Assembly: GCF_036417845.1 (NCBI RefSeq)
Contig: NC_089981.1
Location: 9,627,501 to 9,691,500, forward strand
DNA: 64,000 nt
Direction of reading: 5' to 3'
Origin: Apteryx mantelli
Taxonomy: Eukaryota; Chordata; Aves; Apterygiformes; Apterygidae
Part shown: positions 44,997-58,100 of the stretch, piece by piece
Layout: each line of letters begins with the position of its first letter
Numbering within the stretch: the stretch's first letter is position 1
Notes under the pieces: model-generated
Databases searched by the model: none
What the model saw: only the letters and a program-made list of their open reading frames with translations
Told to the model about the DNA's origin: nothing
Program-made: the position numbers and the translations under genes

Positions 44997-46639
44997 ATCA
45001 GATATGTGAAGATCACTGTTTTTACACATATCAATGTTGCGCTGTCCTTATCTTGAACAGAGAAGTGAGATTTTTAAACAGATTTCTGAGGTGTCCAAAA
45101 TTGTCTCTTTCAGGGGACTCCCAGCTCACAGGAAGGAAATAGCTTGAGAAGAAATCACAGGCATCATTTTATTTTCCTGTGTATGTTTACAGGTCTCTGG
45201 GAAGAGCAATGTACACTACTACTCTTCCAGAGAAAGACAGGTAGGTTGTCAGCAAAGAGCTTCCCTGCACAGCAATGAGTCATGTCTGCACACCTCTCTC
45301 TGCGCTGATGTTTAAGATGATAGTCAAAGCCATCTAGAGCTAAGCATCAGCAGAACCGGCAGCATGTTTCAATCAAGAATCACAATCTCAAACCTAAATA
45401 TGCTTTCTGACAAATATCATCAAAAAGAACAGATTTTCAGAAGCCCCACATTCATCTAAGCCCTGCATTCACCTATCCCTTAGTCTCCACCTCGAGAAAC
45501 CCAGACAAAATTAGGGAATTTAAAAAGTTAAAGAGCTGCTGTCTCTTCAAATCTACAGTTTGCTTTTCTAAGAAAGCCTTCTGATCCAACATCCAGAATC
45601 CTGTTCCTCTTCTTCCCTTCCCCAAATCTCAGTTCCAGGCAGAGATCTGGGAAAATCCCTGCCTTGAATCACTTGTCATGACAGCAATGCTAAAGTAAGT
45701 CCATTTGCAGTAGAACAGCATTGCCCAGAGTCAGGAGGTCCTAGGGGCATTTGGGGGTTTCCCTGCTGCAAACAGTTGAGGAAAACTTGATGAATCAAGA
45801 ACACTACTGTTAAGAACTTTAGGGAAATTTTCAGTGTTCAGCTAGGAATTAGGTTATATCTTATGGAGTATGGAGAGATATTGGATCCCCATATTTCCAC
45901 TGAGACACCTATTCCTTAGATTTTTATAGTGTAAAGCACCAGACGACTGGCCAAAGTATGAAACTTCATCCAGTCTCTAAATAAAGCGGTGAAAAATGTC
46001 CTGACGATTAAACTGGATTGTGGCTCCAACATTGACTATGGTATTTAACCATGCTTGGATTGCTGCTCTGATAGATTATAAAGCTCAGCTGTGACATAAG
46101 GCCAAGGCCTTGGAAAGGTGTTAGCAGAGCTCCTTTAAATGAAGCGTTCCCAGAGACACCAGGTTGGCACAGACTGATGAAAATCGGAGTGAATGCCTGG
46201 CATTGGGAAACGACCTCTGTGTCCATCAGTTTTCCTGGGAGCCTTGGAAAGTCTAGTACGGTGTATGTCACCCTTCACTGTAAGGCAGACACCTAGTGCA
46301 GCATCCTGCTCCTCTCATGCTCCTCTTTTACCATGCAATGAATCGCAGTCCCCTCAAAGGTCTCTTGCTGTCTTCAGCAGCTCTCTCAAGTTGAGGCACC
46401 TCATGTCAGCACACCAATATATGTGAGATGAAACCTGCTTGTGCTGTGCCACACTGAAGGATTTGCTTTCTCTTGGAAGCTTAGCACCACCATCACTTTT
46501 TTTGTGTAGAAACGTGAGCAGACACCACTCTCCGAAGCTCGTAGGAGCTAGTGGGAAAGCATAACCTCTCAAAATACCTAGTTGTTCCTCTTAATGCCAG
46601 GAGAAGCCTAGACCTGAGACTTACACAGCTCTAAGGTGT
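44997..46639. other. No gene recognised (block A')
   Basis: Inverted partner of 304-1737, plus a 209-bp segment (45860-46068) absent from A. No coding signal. Confidence 0.65.
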
Positions 46640-47659
46640 CTAAAGGTAAAAGCCACAATACCACCCCAAAGGCTTGGGTTTGACTGGTGACAATATCCTC
46701 ACATCCTTTTGACTGACAGTTTCCAAAGAAAGATGAGAGCTACATGAAACCTTGAATTTAGTTTCAGTTCTACTCTTGTCTGCTGAGAAGATGGTGGAAG
46801 GGCGCATATAGATGAAAATGCATGACCCAAGGAACAGAAGTGCAACAGTGATATGGGAGGTGCAGGTAGAGAGTGCTTTGAGACGACCTTTGGAAGAGTG
46901 TGTCCTCAAAGAGACCAAAATAATGACACAGGACACAACAAGAACAAGCAAAGAGCCTGAGGAAATCAGACCACTATTGGCAACCATGATGCAACCAGCC
47001 ACGTAGGTGTCAGTGCAGGCCAGCTTCAGCAAAGCGTGTACATCACAGAAGTAGTGGTCGATCTCATTGGGCCCACAAAACAATAGCTGAGCAGTCAGCA
47101 GGGTCTGCACCAGGGAGTGCACACAGCCTCCCACCCACGAAGCTGCCACCAGCCGGCCACACACATGCTTGTTCATAATGCTTGTGTAATGAAGCGGCTT
47201 GCATATAGCAGCGTAACGATCATACGCCATTGCTATGAGGATGAACATCTCCGTGCAGGCAAAGAGATGGACCCCAAAGAGCTGTGCTATGCAGCCCACA
47301 AAAGAGATGGTCTTCTTTTCAGCAAGAAGGTCATAAATGAGTTTGGGAACTGTGACAGTAGAGTAACTGATATCTACAAAGGACAAGCAGCTCAGGAAGA
47401 AGTATGGGGTGGGAGAGTCCAGCTGTTGACTGTTCTGTATAGTGATGATGATAAGCAGGTTTCCAAGAATAATAGTGGCATAGAAGACTAAGAAGAATGT
47501 GAAGCATGCTTTTGCTAATGTATCATCTTGTGTGAGTCCCTGGAAGACAAACTCCATCACATTGTTTTTGTTCTTCACATAGGTCACGTAGACAGGACCT
47601 GAAGCACAGAATAAAGCCACCTGTGATGGCATTAGAAACACAGTGTTATCAGTACACAT
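46640..47659 (-). pseudogene. Olfactory receptor, OR4-like, with TM7 replaced (copy A')
   Basis: A frame of 339 codons is open. TM1 to TM6 are OR4-like: EFVFQGLTQ, GNLLIIITI, MAYDRYAAICKPLHYTSIM, DHYFCDVHALLKLACTDTY and [10 protein letters not shown]. The usual start appears lost (a GTG stands where ATG AAG AAC AAA is expected), so translation would need an upstream ATG at 47657-47659 or the internal one at 47555-47557. TM1-loop has PTPYFFL instead of PMYFFL. After FSADKS the TM7 motif is missing and about 38 unrelated codons finish the frame. The same tail is in the fragment at 1-303. I judge it a pseudogene despite the long frame. Confidence 0.83.
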
Positions 47660-50600
47660 CCATGTTGATCACTGGTATGTTCAATATCAATGTATTCCCT
47701 TTTATGCCTTTTGGGGAAAGTTTCCTTTCAAAGTCAATGCTTCTCTCAAGGAGTGACAGTTGATATCTAACTCAGAATGTATTACTGAAGTGTGTAATAG
47801 GGAGGTCCATTTATTTGCTTGAGGGAGTTGGTGGAAATATCCTCCAGATTCATATTTCTGATCTTTGCCCCTTTTAAAAAGGAAGACTAGTCACTAGGTT
47901 CCCTAAACATCCACTTTTGAAGTGTTGATTTGGAAATGAAAAACTGACTGAGAAGGATAGTGCATGTTACCATTTGAGTCCCAACACATTAGTCATCCCC
48001 TAAGGAATTCTGCTCAAGCAGTGAACGTACCTTCTTTTTCAACCCTCTGAGGGAATTCAACAGAACTAGTCCTTACTATTGCTCTCTGACTCTGGTAGAA
48101 TGTCCATGCATTTCTGTGCAGCCATCAGTATTCACATCATGACACAAGGCAGCTGGCTAATTAACATCACTTCAACTCTCAGTGTAGATCCTTCTGGAGG
48201 AGGTAAAGTGGACACCTACCTCATGTCTGTTTAGCAGAGATGTGCCTTTAGGCACAAACTGTCTTTAAGGTGCCCTAAGTGAAATCAGACCATGTTCAAG
48301 GCATGCCAGGAAACCTGAAGCAGGAGAGTCATTGTCCTATATGTGCTGTACTGGGCTACATCTTGTGTCGATTGGTTCCAGTTATTGCTCATGAGTTTCT
48401 GGGTTGCGACCTCACTCTCCAAAAGAGCAGGCTTGTATTTCCTCAGACCACCTTTCCTACAGCACATGGGTGAATACTGGAGATAATCTGCATTAACGAT
48501 GTGTTAGTAAAGTTTTTGTACACCTCAGCCAAGTTCTGGACTAGGCATGGAAACCCCCATAAACACACCTGTGATGCCCCTGGGGTAATAAATACACCAC
48601 TGCTGAATCTCCTTTACTCACCAACACCCTTGTATTCACCTTTGCTGCACTCTAGTGCAGTACGCAAGTATCACTAGTGTTCAGTTTCTACACTGAAAAG
48701 ATAGATGGCAAGAGTTGCATATCAGTGTCCACAATACTGGCAAGTCCTTTGGGACCTTAATCCTGTTCCACAATCAGTTCTTTCTCACGAGATCTCTGCC
48801 TCTTCCACCCTCCAACTTTAGCAGCAGAGGAAATATTCTTTCGTGTCTCCAGTCCTATCTCCATGCCACTCCGTGGGCAGAGGGAAAGCAGTGTGGGGAG
48901 GCCCAAAGCGTGTGTGTTAAGAGCATTGTTGCCACGATGTGTACAGCTAGAGGGGACAAGTTAAGACTGAGTACATAGGCAGTGCTGCAGCTACCTATTG
49001 ACTCCTTGACTCTGTAACACCAGAAACTTCCTTTTGACAGATATTTCTGGAAATGGCATATAACTGAAAAAATAAGCAAAGAAGACACCAATTAAAACAA
49101 AGGGTAAAAAAAAAATAGAGTTCTTTCTACTTCATAAAATGCACCTCACAAAAGTCACTCAACAGTAATGCCTCTTTTCAAAGGCAGGATTTCATAGTCA
49201 TGCTTGAACAAAGCAAAGAAGCAAGATCAGAAAACTTACACAGTTTATATTTGCTAGTCTCCAACAGTTTGCCTGCTATTCTCCTCTGATGACCTCTCGG
49301 ACCACTTCAGGCAGTTTCATCAAAACCTCTCAGCTCCAAGCTGCTTCTTATGTGTCACGAGAGCAGTCCACATCTCTGCCAGGGCTGAAAACTACAGAGG
49401 ATGAAAGGGACAGCCTGAATGTCTAGCTCCATTTCTCATTCTGCAAAAACAACTTCCAAGAGCATCTGCAAGAACAACTCTCTGTCTCTCTCCAGATGGG
49501 GAAGTTGTGGCAGAAATATTTCAAGTAAATTGCACAGCAGAAGCACAAGCTTACCAGAAGCAATGAGATCGCAGAGGCATGTGAAGTTTTCTTTGTCAGA
49601 AAGAATCAGTGGACGGGGAGCTAAAATATATATTTTGGACAGCTATTAGAGTAATCTCTACAGGGTGACTGTGGAGCGTGATCACCTAGACCATGTCACA
49701 TTATGTGGGGGTTTGCTTGCTATCTTGCTTGCTTTCCAATGCTGTCTAGATAAATGGACTTCTTTTAGTATTAGCAATGTGCTTCTTTTGGAAACATTTC
49801 TATTTAAAATCAATGTCACGGCTGACCATGTGCAAGATTTTGCAAATGCACCGCCTGCATAGAGCAGAGGACATTCGGGGAACCAGAGCATTTGCGACAT
49901 TGTCCCACGGTTTGGTCTGTAGATCTGCCGCTCTCCTGTGCAGGCAACACCTTCTTATCTTGAATCACACTTAAGCCATGTTAAGGTGCAACACAAGTGC
50001 AAGCAAGTGTTTATAGGGAACGTGAAGTGAAGGAAGAAAAAAGAAAGTGCTTTAGTTACTTTCAGAGTGCATTACACAGATGTCTTTCTCCCTCACGCAC
50101 CTGATTTGCTCTTTTCCTCCTGGCAAGGTAGGAGTCAGGGTCCCGTGGCTCCTCGTGGCTCCTTCATCCTTGTGGAGAAGCTTAGCTGCTATAACTAACC
50201 TCCCTGTGGCAGCTGTGACTGGCTCTGAGATGATTTAATCTTCCATCTTCACATTTCTTCTCTTCCCTCCTGCAGGAGTAGCTGTTCCAGCTATTCCCTT
50301 GGAATACATGTTTCTTCCTTTGCCTGGGCCTGTAGATGTGCCCTGTTGGGCTAGGAGTTATCCTGCGTACAGGAATTATTACTGTATAACTCTTTTTTTT
50401 TCATTGACACATAAAATTGTGCCCCCCAATGCTTTCTTTGCCCCCCAATGCTTTCTCTGGTGGTGACAATTTCCTACGGTGAGCAATTTATCTTTCACTT
50501 GGATCTTTGATTCTCTATTAGTCTAAACAGTAAAATGCAAAATCTGAGGCAGAGATGAAGGGCAGAGGGGATGGTTAGGAAGGAGGGCATTAGTGATTGG

Positions 50601-51054
50601 TGAACTACTGCAGAAAGGAAGAGAGTTGCACTGGAATGGGAAGGGGAGAAGCTTCTCCTCATATCATCTGCATCAGCAAATGACCCAGCCAGCATCTAAT
50701 ATCAGCAGTTTAATTGCTAACCCATGGATTCAGCATATGACAATGCAGTACTCCTAAGAAGGCATTTACTCCAATGCAAAGGGGAAGGAAGCCTTTGGTA
50801 CAATTGCTTCCAGCAGCAGGTGACCAACAGCCTTGCAGACACCTTGGGCCATCATTTCCTGGCTGAGTAGATTACAGAGTAGATGGAGTTTGTCTGACGG
50901 AAAGTTTACACCTGGGAGAGCTCGGACTAATGGGATGCTCTGCCTGGAACACATTTTAATATTTTTGACAGCATTCATTTATTTATTTGCTGGTGTCTCA
51001 GCAGTGCTTGGAAGCCCCAGTCCTGGGCCTGTGCTATTCAAAAAGAGAACATAA
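47660..51054. other. No gene recognised (spacer between A' and B')
   Basis: I find no counterpart elsewhere in the window and no family homology. The shared part of A may extend into it, but that comparison would need sequence left of the window. Confidence 0.6.
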
Positions 51055-51247
51055 AGGGAATCCCTGCTAGTCACAGAGTTTACAATGCCATTCCAATCAA
51101 AACATGAACTTTCAGCGTCTTCCTAATTACTGCAACAGCTAAAACCAAGCTTTTCTTCAGAAGGGAGCTTTCAGTAAATTTTCCAAAATGGAATTATACT
51201 GAGAGAGACTTGATTTTCTCAGCTCCTGAGAAAATGTTACCACAGTT

Positions 51248-52183
51248 CTACACCTCACCCTTTTCACGCCAAACTTTTCTATTCCACAGTTTTCTCATGG
51301 CACTTTTTACCTCCTCATTTCTCAGTGTGTAGATGAGTGGGTTCAGCATGGGTGTGATGATATTGAAAAACACAGCTAATCTCTTGTCCTCCGAGAGACT
51401 GCTGGATGGGCATATGTAGGTGAATGTGGATGGCCCAAGGAAGAGAATCACCACAGTAATGTGGGACCCACAGGTGGAGAGGGCTTTGTGCCTCCCTTCA
51501 GATGTTCGCCTTTTCAAGGAAAACAAAATGACAATGTAGGATGTGAGCAGGATGAAGAAAGAGACCAAACAAATCATTCCACCATTGGCAACGACAATGA
51601 TGCCCGCAACATAGGTGTCGGTACAGGCCAGTTGTAGTAGGGGATGGACATCACAACAGTAGTGGTCAATTTTGTTGGGGCCACAAAAAGGGAGGCTAAT
51701 GGTTATGAGGGTCTGCACCAGGGAGTGCACAAAGCCCCCCACCCATGAACCCATCACCATCCAGCCACACACACGCCTGGTCATGAGGGTGGTGTAGTGC
51801 AGGGGTCTGCATATGGCAAAGTAGCGATCATAGGCCATCACTGTGAGGATGAAGATCTCAGCGCCACCGGAGATATGAAACCCAAATAGCTGTGCCATGC
51901 AACCCCCAAAGGAAATGGTTTTCTTCTCAACAAGGAGGTCAGCAATCATTTTGGGAGCTGTGACAGAAGAGTAGCAAATATCTGCAATGGACAGGTGGCA
52001 GAGAAAGAAATACATGGGGGAGTTCAGACGTTGACTGCTAACTACAGTGACAACGATGAGCAGATTTCCTGCCACAATAACAATATAGAAGAACAAAAAC
52101 ACCACAAAACATATTTTCTGCACCCCTTGGTTCTTTGAAAGGCCCAGAAGAATGAATTCCTTCACACTGCTTACGTTCTCCAT
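51248..52183 (-). CDS. Olfactory receptor, OR4-like, full length (copy B')
   Basis: The protein is 311 residues, the close paralogue of the gene at 13054-13989 in the same orientation. It keeps MAYDRYFAICRPLHY, TPMLNPLIYTLRNEE and the ICL3/TM6 hallmark EGRHKALSTCGSH. One conserved position is changed: HYCCDVH where ORs and the sister copy have HYFCDVH, placing an extra cysteine beside a conserved extracellular-loop cysteine. No frameshift or stop. It is the likelier of the two to be functional. Confidence 0.95.
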   Translation of the reverse strand: MENVSSVKEFILLGLSKNQGVQKICFVVFLFFYIVIVAGNLLIVVTVVSSQRLNSPMYFFLCHLSIADICYSSVTAPKMIADLLVEKKTISFGGCMAQLFGFHISGGAEIFILTVMAYDRYFAICRPLHYTTLMTRRVCGWMVMGSWVGGFVHSLVQTLITISLPFCGPNKIDHYCCDVHPLLQLACTDTYVAGIIVVANGGMICLVSFFILLTSYIVILFSLKRRTSEGRHKALSTCGSHITVVILFLGPSTFTYICPSSSLSEDKRLAVFFNIITPMLNPLIYTLRNEEVKSAMRKLWNRKVWREKGEV

Positions 52184-55100
52184 GTTGATCAGTCAGGTGC
52201 CAATATGCAATATACAGCTTATACACCTGGGAAAACAAAGACAGACACATGATTCATCAGCATTTTTTCATTATTAATAATGAATTCTATATCAGAAGTG
52301 GATACAAACCAAGAAAGATATAGCATTAGTATTAAGCTTATGAAGTGTTTAGTTTCTGTCATGTATTTTTTCACAGCTACTTAGTTCTCCACAGTACCAA
52401 GCTTCTACCATGGCTTTGGTGGCATGGAGATAGGTGCACTCTGTGATATGTTCCTTAATCCTGGTGCTCCAGGATTTTGAAGGACTGGCTCCATGGCTGG
52501 TAGCCTTCCATGCACTAAGGACAAGGCCAGAGTGTTCACCTTGGGCACTACAAGGCAGATAATGCAGTATGTTTGCCCTCAGGGGAGACAAAGTCCCTGA
52601 CAGCAATCTTTGTAAAATGGGTGTCTTTAAGAATACCCGGAAATATTGCTCAGAAAGATGATTTGCTTTATAAGTACACATGATCTTTGAATTCTTGTTT
52701 AGAAGGGAAATGTAACCACATGCAGAGAAAAGAACTCTCTTGTGTATATACACTTTGAAACGTAAATATGAAATGTCACAGGCTGAAAAATGAGTTCTGG
52801 GAAGGTTATCTATCATGGAGGGGAAAAAAATTGCACATATGACTTAATGGAGTATTTCACATTGTTCTAAATCTCAGCATTGTTTCTGTCAGAGGAAGGA
52901 AGAATGAAAGACTCTTGTGAGATCTTCTGTCCCAGCACTGTACTGATTTTACCGAGTGTGATTTTTGATACGCTCTGCGTGATGCTTTCAAGGGTTAACT
53001 TAGCTTAATGAAGCTAATCTAACTAAACTGCTTCAACAGCCAGTATAAGTCTGATTCATAGGCTGATTCAGAATGACTAAATTAGGGTCCTTTGCAGAAC
53101 CCTTTTTTCCTCCACTCACTATGAGGAGCTTAAGCAAATTAGCACCACCAGGTTAGAATGACCTTTAGAGAATAATCCCTTTTGGTGCCTGAAAGTAGCT
53201 CAGAGCTTTTTGTAATGCCATCCACCTGTTTTAGGTTATGGCTGAGCTCCTTGTCCCTAGGCATTTCTACATCCATACAGTTTCTCATTCGAGACAAGGT
53301 CACATTCCAGCATAAACATGGGACTTCTTTGGTTCACCCTGTATTCCAGCTACAACCCATCGAGCATTACATGTCACTAATAAATGAGTAGCCTACATCT
53401 TTAGAAAGAGTGTAACGTTTCTAGCTTGCCATTATGCACCCAGACCACCAGAGTTCCTTTGGTCAAAGAAGTCTGGGAACCACCAGATGAAACTCTTCAC
53501 AGAGAGTTTAAGGTCAGCCAAAAGCAGGCACTCTTTTAATAAAAATATCCACTGTATGGGCTTCCTTCTAGCATCAAAACATTCCCCGTCAGCTGGTGTT
53601 AAAATGCACCATTTTAAGTCCTGCAGAATTACATCACAACCAGGTCTTCTCATTTGTCTTGGTGATCTGTGAGCAAATCTGTGGAATGATTCAGTTAAGC
53701 CAAGTTATCTACCAACTACTTCCATCTGCAGCATAATCAGAAATTCTCGTGCAGGCACAAAGTGATGAAGCATCCACAGGAAACACTGAAACTGAGAAAA
53801 CCCAAGATTACTTTCAAACCCACAAAGTGAAGCCGAGAGAGGAAGTGGGCAAAGGTAGGGACTTTTCCTATGCTTACAGTTGTACTTACACTAGATGAAA
53901 GTTTTTCAAGCAGAAGGGTAAACTTTACATGGATGGTTCCCTTTCAGATATTTCTACAAGGAAAAGGATCAGTAAGAACAACGGGAGGTCAGTTTCTCCC
54001 TCGTCTTACCAGGTCGTGATCCTTTCTACCCCTCTTCCTTCTACTGAGCAACGACGTAGACTTCTCAACAGAATAAATGACAGGGATGAAATGAGCACAC
54101 CTTTATGGCTGTGCAGTACCCAGTCGAAAAGAAATAGCTGGGCTCCATCCAAGCCAGAGCATGACTGGAAGCATACCACAGCAATCGCAGGGCCATATTT
54201 AGGCAGTCAGAAAGGAGTGACCAAGAGAGAAATGGTCAGGGGAAACTATATGCCTGAATGCCAGCAGATGGCAAATTCCTGAGCTAAAAACAAGGTGTGC
54301 TTCTACAAAAGGACCGATTCACAATTCAGACAGCTCGGTTATGTACCTTGCTTGATAAGGTCATTTCCATCACCAACAAACTGCATTTAAACAAACTACC
54401 CATCTGTCTGATCTCATCTCATCGCCTTAAGTCCTGTAGGCACCTATACCTACGCTAGGCATATTACACCTGACCAGTCTACTAGTAGATGTGATGAATC
54501 ATGTGCTGCAGGTACCCATTTCTTACTGTTGACTCTAAGAGGATTACTAGAATGACTAATTCAGTAGAGGATTCCCACCAGTTATGGCTTATCTCTTCAA
54601 GTGCCTTTGCAGGGATAGACCTGAGCTATATGACATAATGCAATCAGCTGCAAAATAAAATGAATCTCATGTGTACTCTTAACATCTCAAAAAGGGTGAG
54701 AAATTGCACCATCTCCTTACTGCATGCATTCTTCCCTAAAATCTCCGGTGGTTATGGGAAACAAAAGAATAATATCGAAGCAATCTAATCTGCGGCTGTA
54801 GAACTAGCTCTGTGTATGATTCTAGCCAAAGATAACTAGAGACAGTTGATAACTTCAGTGGAAGTTCCTTTCTGCATTTTCACATTTGTTCAAGAAGAAA
54901 GGAAAAGGAAGAGGAAAGAAAAGCGAGCAAAGCAAAGCAAAGCGAGAAGCCAGAGAAGCTGCAAAACTTACCTCGCCTGTGTTTAGAGATCTAATTTTTT
55001 GTGTAAGGGCTGTACAACCTTATTTCCTCAACTTCTCTCTCCCCTGGTATGAATGTGTTAGAGCACAGCGCCTTTAAAGAACATAGAATGGCTTCTGGAA

Positions 55101-58100
55101 AGCTTCCAAAACTTGCTTAGGAGGTGGCTGTTAGTGTATAATCCAATCCCATCTAATTTATTACTTGCTTTCGTGTGTCACAAGTGTATCTTGATGTTTC
55201 CTGCCTGTGTGAGAAGTGGTTTAATAGGCTGTGTGGATGATGTGACCTGGGTGTGCTGAATGATGCTTTCATATCCCAGGGCTGAGAAGAAAACCATTTA
55301 AGCACCAACCTTTAACCCTCGCCCAGGAAATCTTCCACCTGAAGGGCTCTTGGGGCTGGAGGAGGGAGGGGTGGAGGCTTCGTGAAGGGAAGGCGTGAAA
55401 GAAAGGGGCAAAGGAGGAGAATGAGTTCTGTCTTGACTGAAAAGTTTAAGTAAATATATTTTAAAGAAACAGTTGTCAGTCAATGCTTTTCTAATGATAT
55501 CACAAAGGCATTTCAGGGTTTCTCCATAAGAAATAACAGTCAAAGGAGTAGCTGAGTATTCAGCTGGACAAGCATATGCATGGAACTATCCAGTTAACAC
55601 TTCTCGGAGTTCTTCCTTACTCCAAGCTGATAGTTTTATGGATTTCCCATGTGTAAAGGGCCATTAGGTCCACTGCTCTGGCTTCCTAGCATTGTGAATG
55701 CTAAAACAGTCCATTTGTAATCTAGATATTTTCTCTCCTTTTTTCACTTCTGTGTATTCCAAAAAACATGTAAAAGAGAAATCCTCATTAAAGGAAACAA
55801 AGAAAGAAACCTCAAGCTGTAGGAAGAGTCACCATCCTCCAGGGATGGTCAAGAATTCCTATCACAGGAGTCTTTTAAGGACAGGTTGGGCTCATTTCTC
55901 TCAGGAGTGGTACAATTAAGCTTTTATAGGGACAGAAGATGTCCTGGGTGATCTCTTGATGACCCTCCAAGTCCTATCTCACCAGAAATTTCATCACTGG
56001 AAATCCAGTGAATAAAGCCTCTTTGCAAGAATTTGCATGTTTTAACAGAGGTCAGTGAATTACCAAGTCAGTCAAAAAAATCCTTCATTTACGAATTGGG
56101 AAACTGAGGGAGGACGTCACCTATTTAATGCCGATGGAAGCCGGCAAGTTTAACCCTGACTTAGTCACTCTAGGCTCTTCTGCAGAAAAAAATGAATGTC
56201 TCTGGAGGCAGATGCATCTGATCTACCTCAGAACTGATTTTAGGATGCGATTAGGTGTGAAATAGACATCTAGCTTTTAAACAAAATAACTTAGGGTGGA
56301 CAAATCTCACTGTCACGATGGGCCCCATCTTTCTTAACCTGAGCAGCTGCAGTCAAAGGTGAACCTATGAAATGAAACAAACGAAGCAAATAGACATGCT
56401 GATTTATAGCAGCATATCATCTCAACCAAGGCCCAAGTCAAATTCATCGTTTCTCTCAACTCTACTGTGTATTTGTAGCTTATGCCTCACGGATGTCAGC
56501 AAAGACATTGTCTCAGCTACTGTCCTTTCCTTTGTTTTGCTGAAATTTCTGGAAATGTGGAATGGCCTGATAGCAACATAGTTAATGTCTCCATCTCCTC
56601 TGCACAGAATGCCAGCGATCTCCACAGTGAAAACAGAAATCCTACAGTTAATGAGAATAAATACTGGTAAAGAAATGCCTTGGTGAAAATAGTCCCCTAA
56701 CTTAAATATACTTTTATTGTCACCTGGAGTCTTGGGCAGCTTAATGAGGGTTATCAGCAGTCACTGCAGGAAACAAGAGTATTGGGTAAGAAGGTAAACA
56801 AAGTCTTACAGTCTTTGGGAAAGGAAGAGGAGCAACAGATGACAGAAGCCAGAGATGAGGCCAATAGCATCTGGCCTGCTAACCTAGTATGAACCAGCCT
56901 GCCACTTTCTGTACCCAGTGGCACACATGGCAGCAACTTGGCTAGCATCACATTCATGTCCTTTTGTTTCCCTAGCCAAATGGACTACCAGAGGTGACTT
57001 AATGCACAAGTCCAAATGAAGAATTGCTGCTACCTCCTGCTGCAAAATAATTCCCCGTTGGGGTGCGCTTAGTGCCAGCAAAGGAGAAAGGTCTTTTCTC
57101 CATTTTCATTCCACTTACCTTGGCACCTGGCTCTGGACATCACTATGGCAGCAGGTCATGCTCAGGGGAGCTGTGATTTGGACAAGGAGGGACTGTGCAT
57201 GGTGAGATGAACGAGGTTTTGCAGCTGGATAGTGAATACTGGCAAGGGGTTTGTTGATAGAGCCATGGTGAATGTGTGTTGTGAATTTGATGATGAGCAG
57301 GATGGGGACAAGGCACGGTGTGGAGGGAAGTTGTGAAACTTGAAATGGATGCTACATGGCCAGGGGCTGTCTTCATGGAGTTTGTGAAATCAGAAGTGCC
57401 TGAGGTGTGGTGAGGGACTGTGCTGAAAGACAGTATGAAGTGGCAGGTAATACTGTGGGTGCTAAGCTGTGTTGAAAGACCTTGTGACATCAGAAGCGGG
57501 CATCGTGTTTTGAAGGGTAACACTAGGAGAGGTTGCAAAATTGTGGCTGCTGAGGTGTCATAAGGCTGGCTAGAGAGTTCAAGGAGACCCTACCGTAGAA
57601 CAGGTAATGTGAAGTAGTAGGGGACAATGTATGGTGACAGCTTGTGTTGGGAGAGGTTTTGAGGTCAGAATAGGACACTCGGTAGTGATGAATGTGCTAA
57701 GGGAGGTTCTGCAGTGACAGTGGACCCTTGGGGAATGAGAAGTTGTGTTGAGGGAGGTTGTGAAATCAGCAGCAGGCATTATGGAAGAGGACTGACAACT
57801 TCTCAATCTGTGTGACCCTGAGCAGCAGTAGGCCATCTTCTGCAAGGTCTGTGAAACTAGAGCTGCTCATGGATGCATCTGGGAAGCAAAGCATCAGTGC
57901 AAGAGTCAAGCTATAACTTTGGACAGACAGTTCTTGAGTTCTTTATATCGCGAGACTGTCTGAAGAAGGGAGAAGTAGTGAAAAAGCATTTCCTAAGCCA
58001 TGACAGTGACAGATTCTGTGCTGGGAGGGAAGGGGGAAGTGGTTGGAATCTAAGTGACCACATACAACAAACTAGATCCTTCCTCAAGAGAGTGATTGGC

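Larger units (their letters stand above)
37369..46942 (-). repeat. Segmental duplication block A' (inverted partner of 1-6353)
   Basis: It is the inverted copy of block A. The edge at 37369 (TTCTATTTAG) matches the base next to the provirus LTR in A. The copy continues past 46942 through the complete OR at 46640-47659, which in A lies outside the window. Three segments are present only here: the CR1 at 37463-39959, the solo LTR at 44491-44996 and 45860-46068. Confidence 0.93.
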
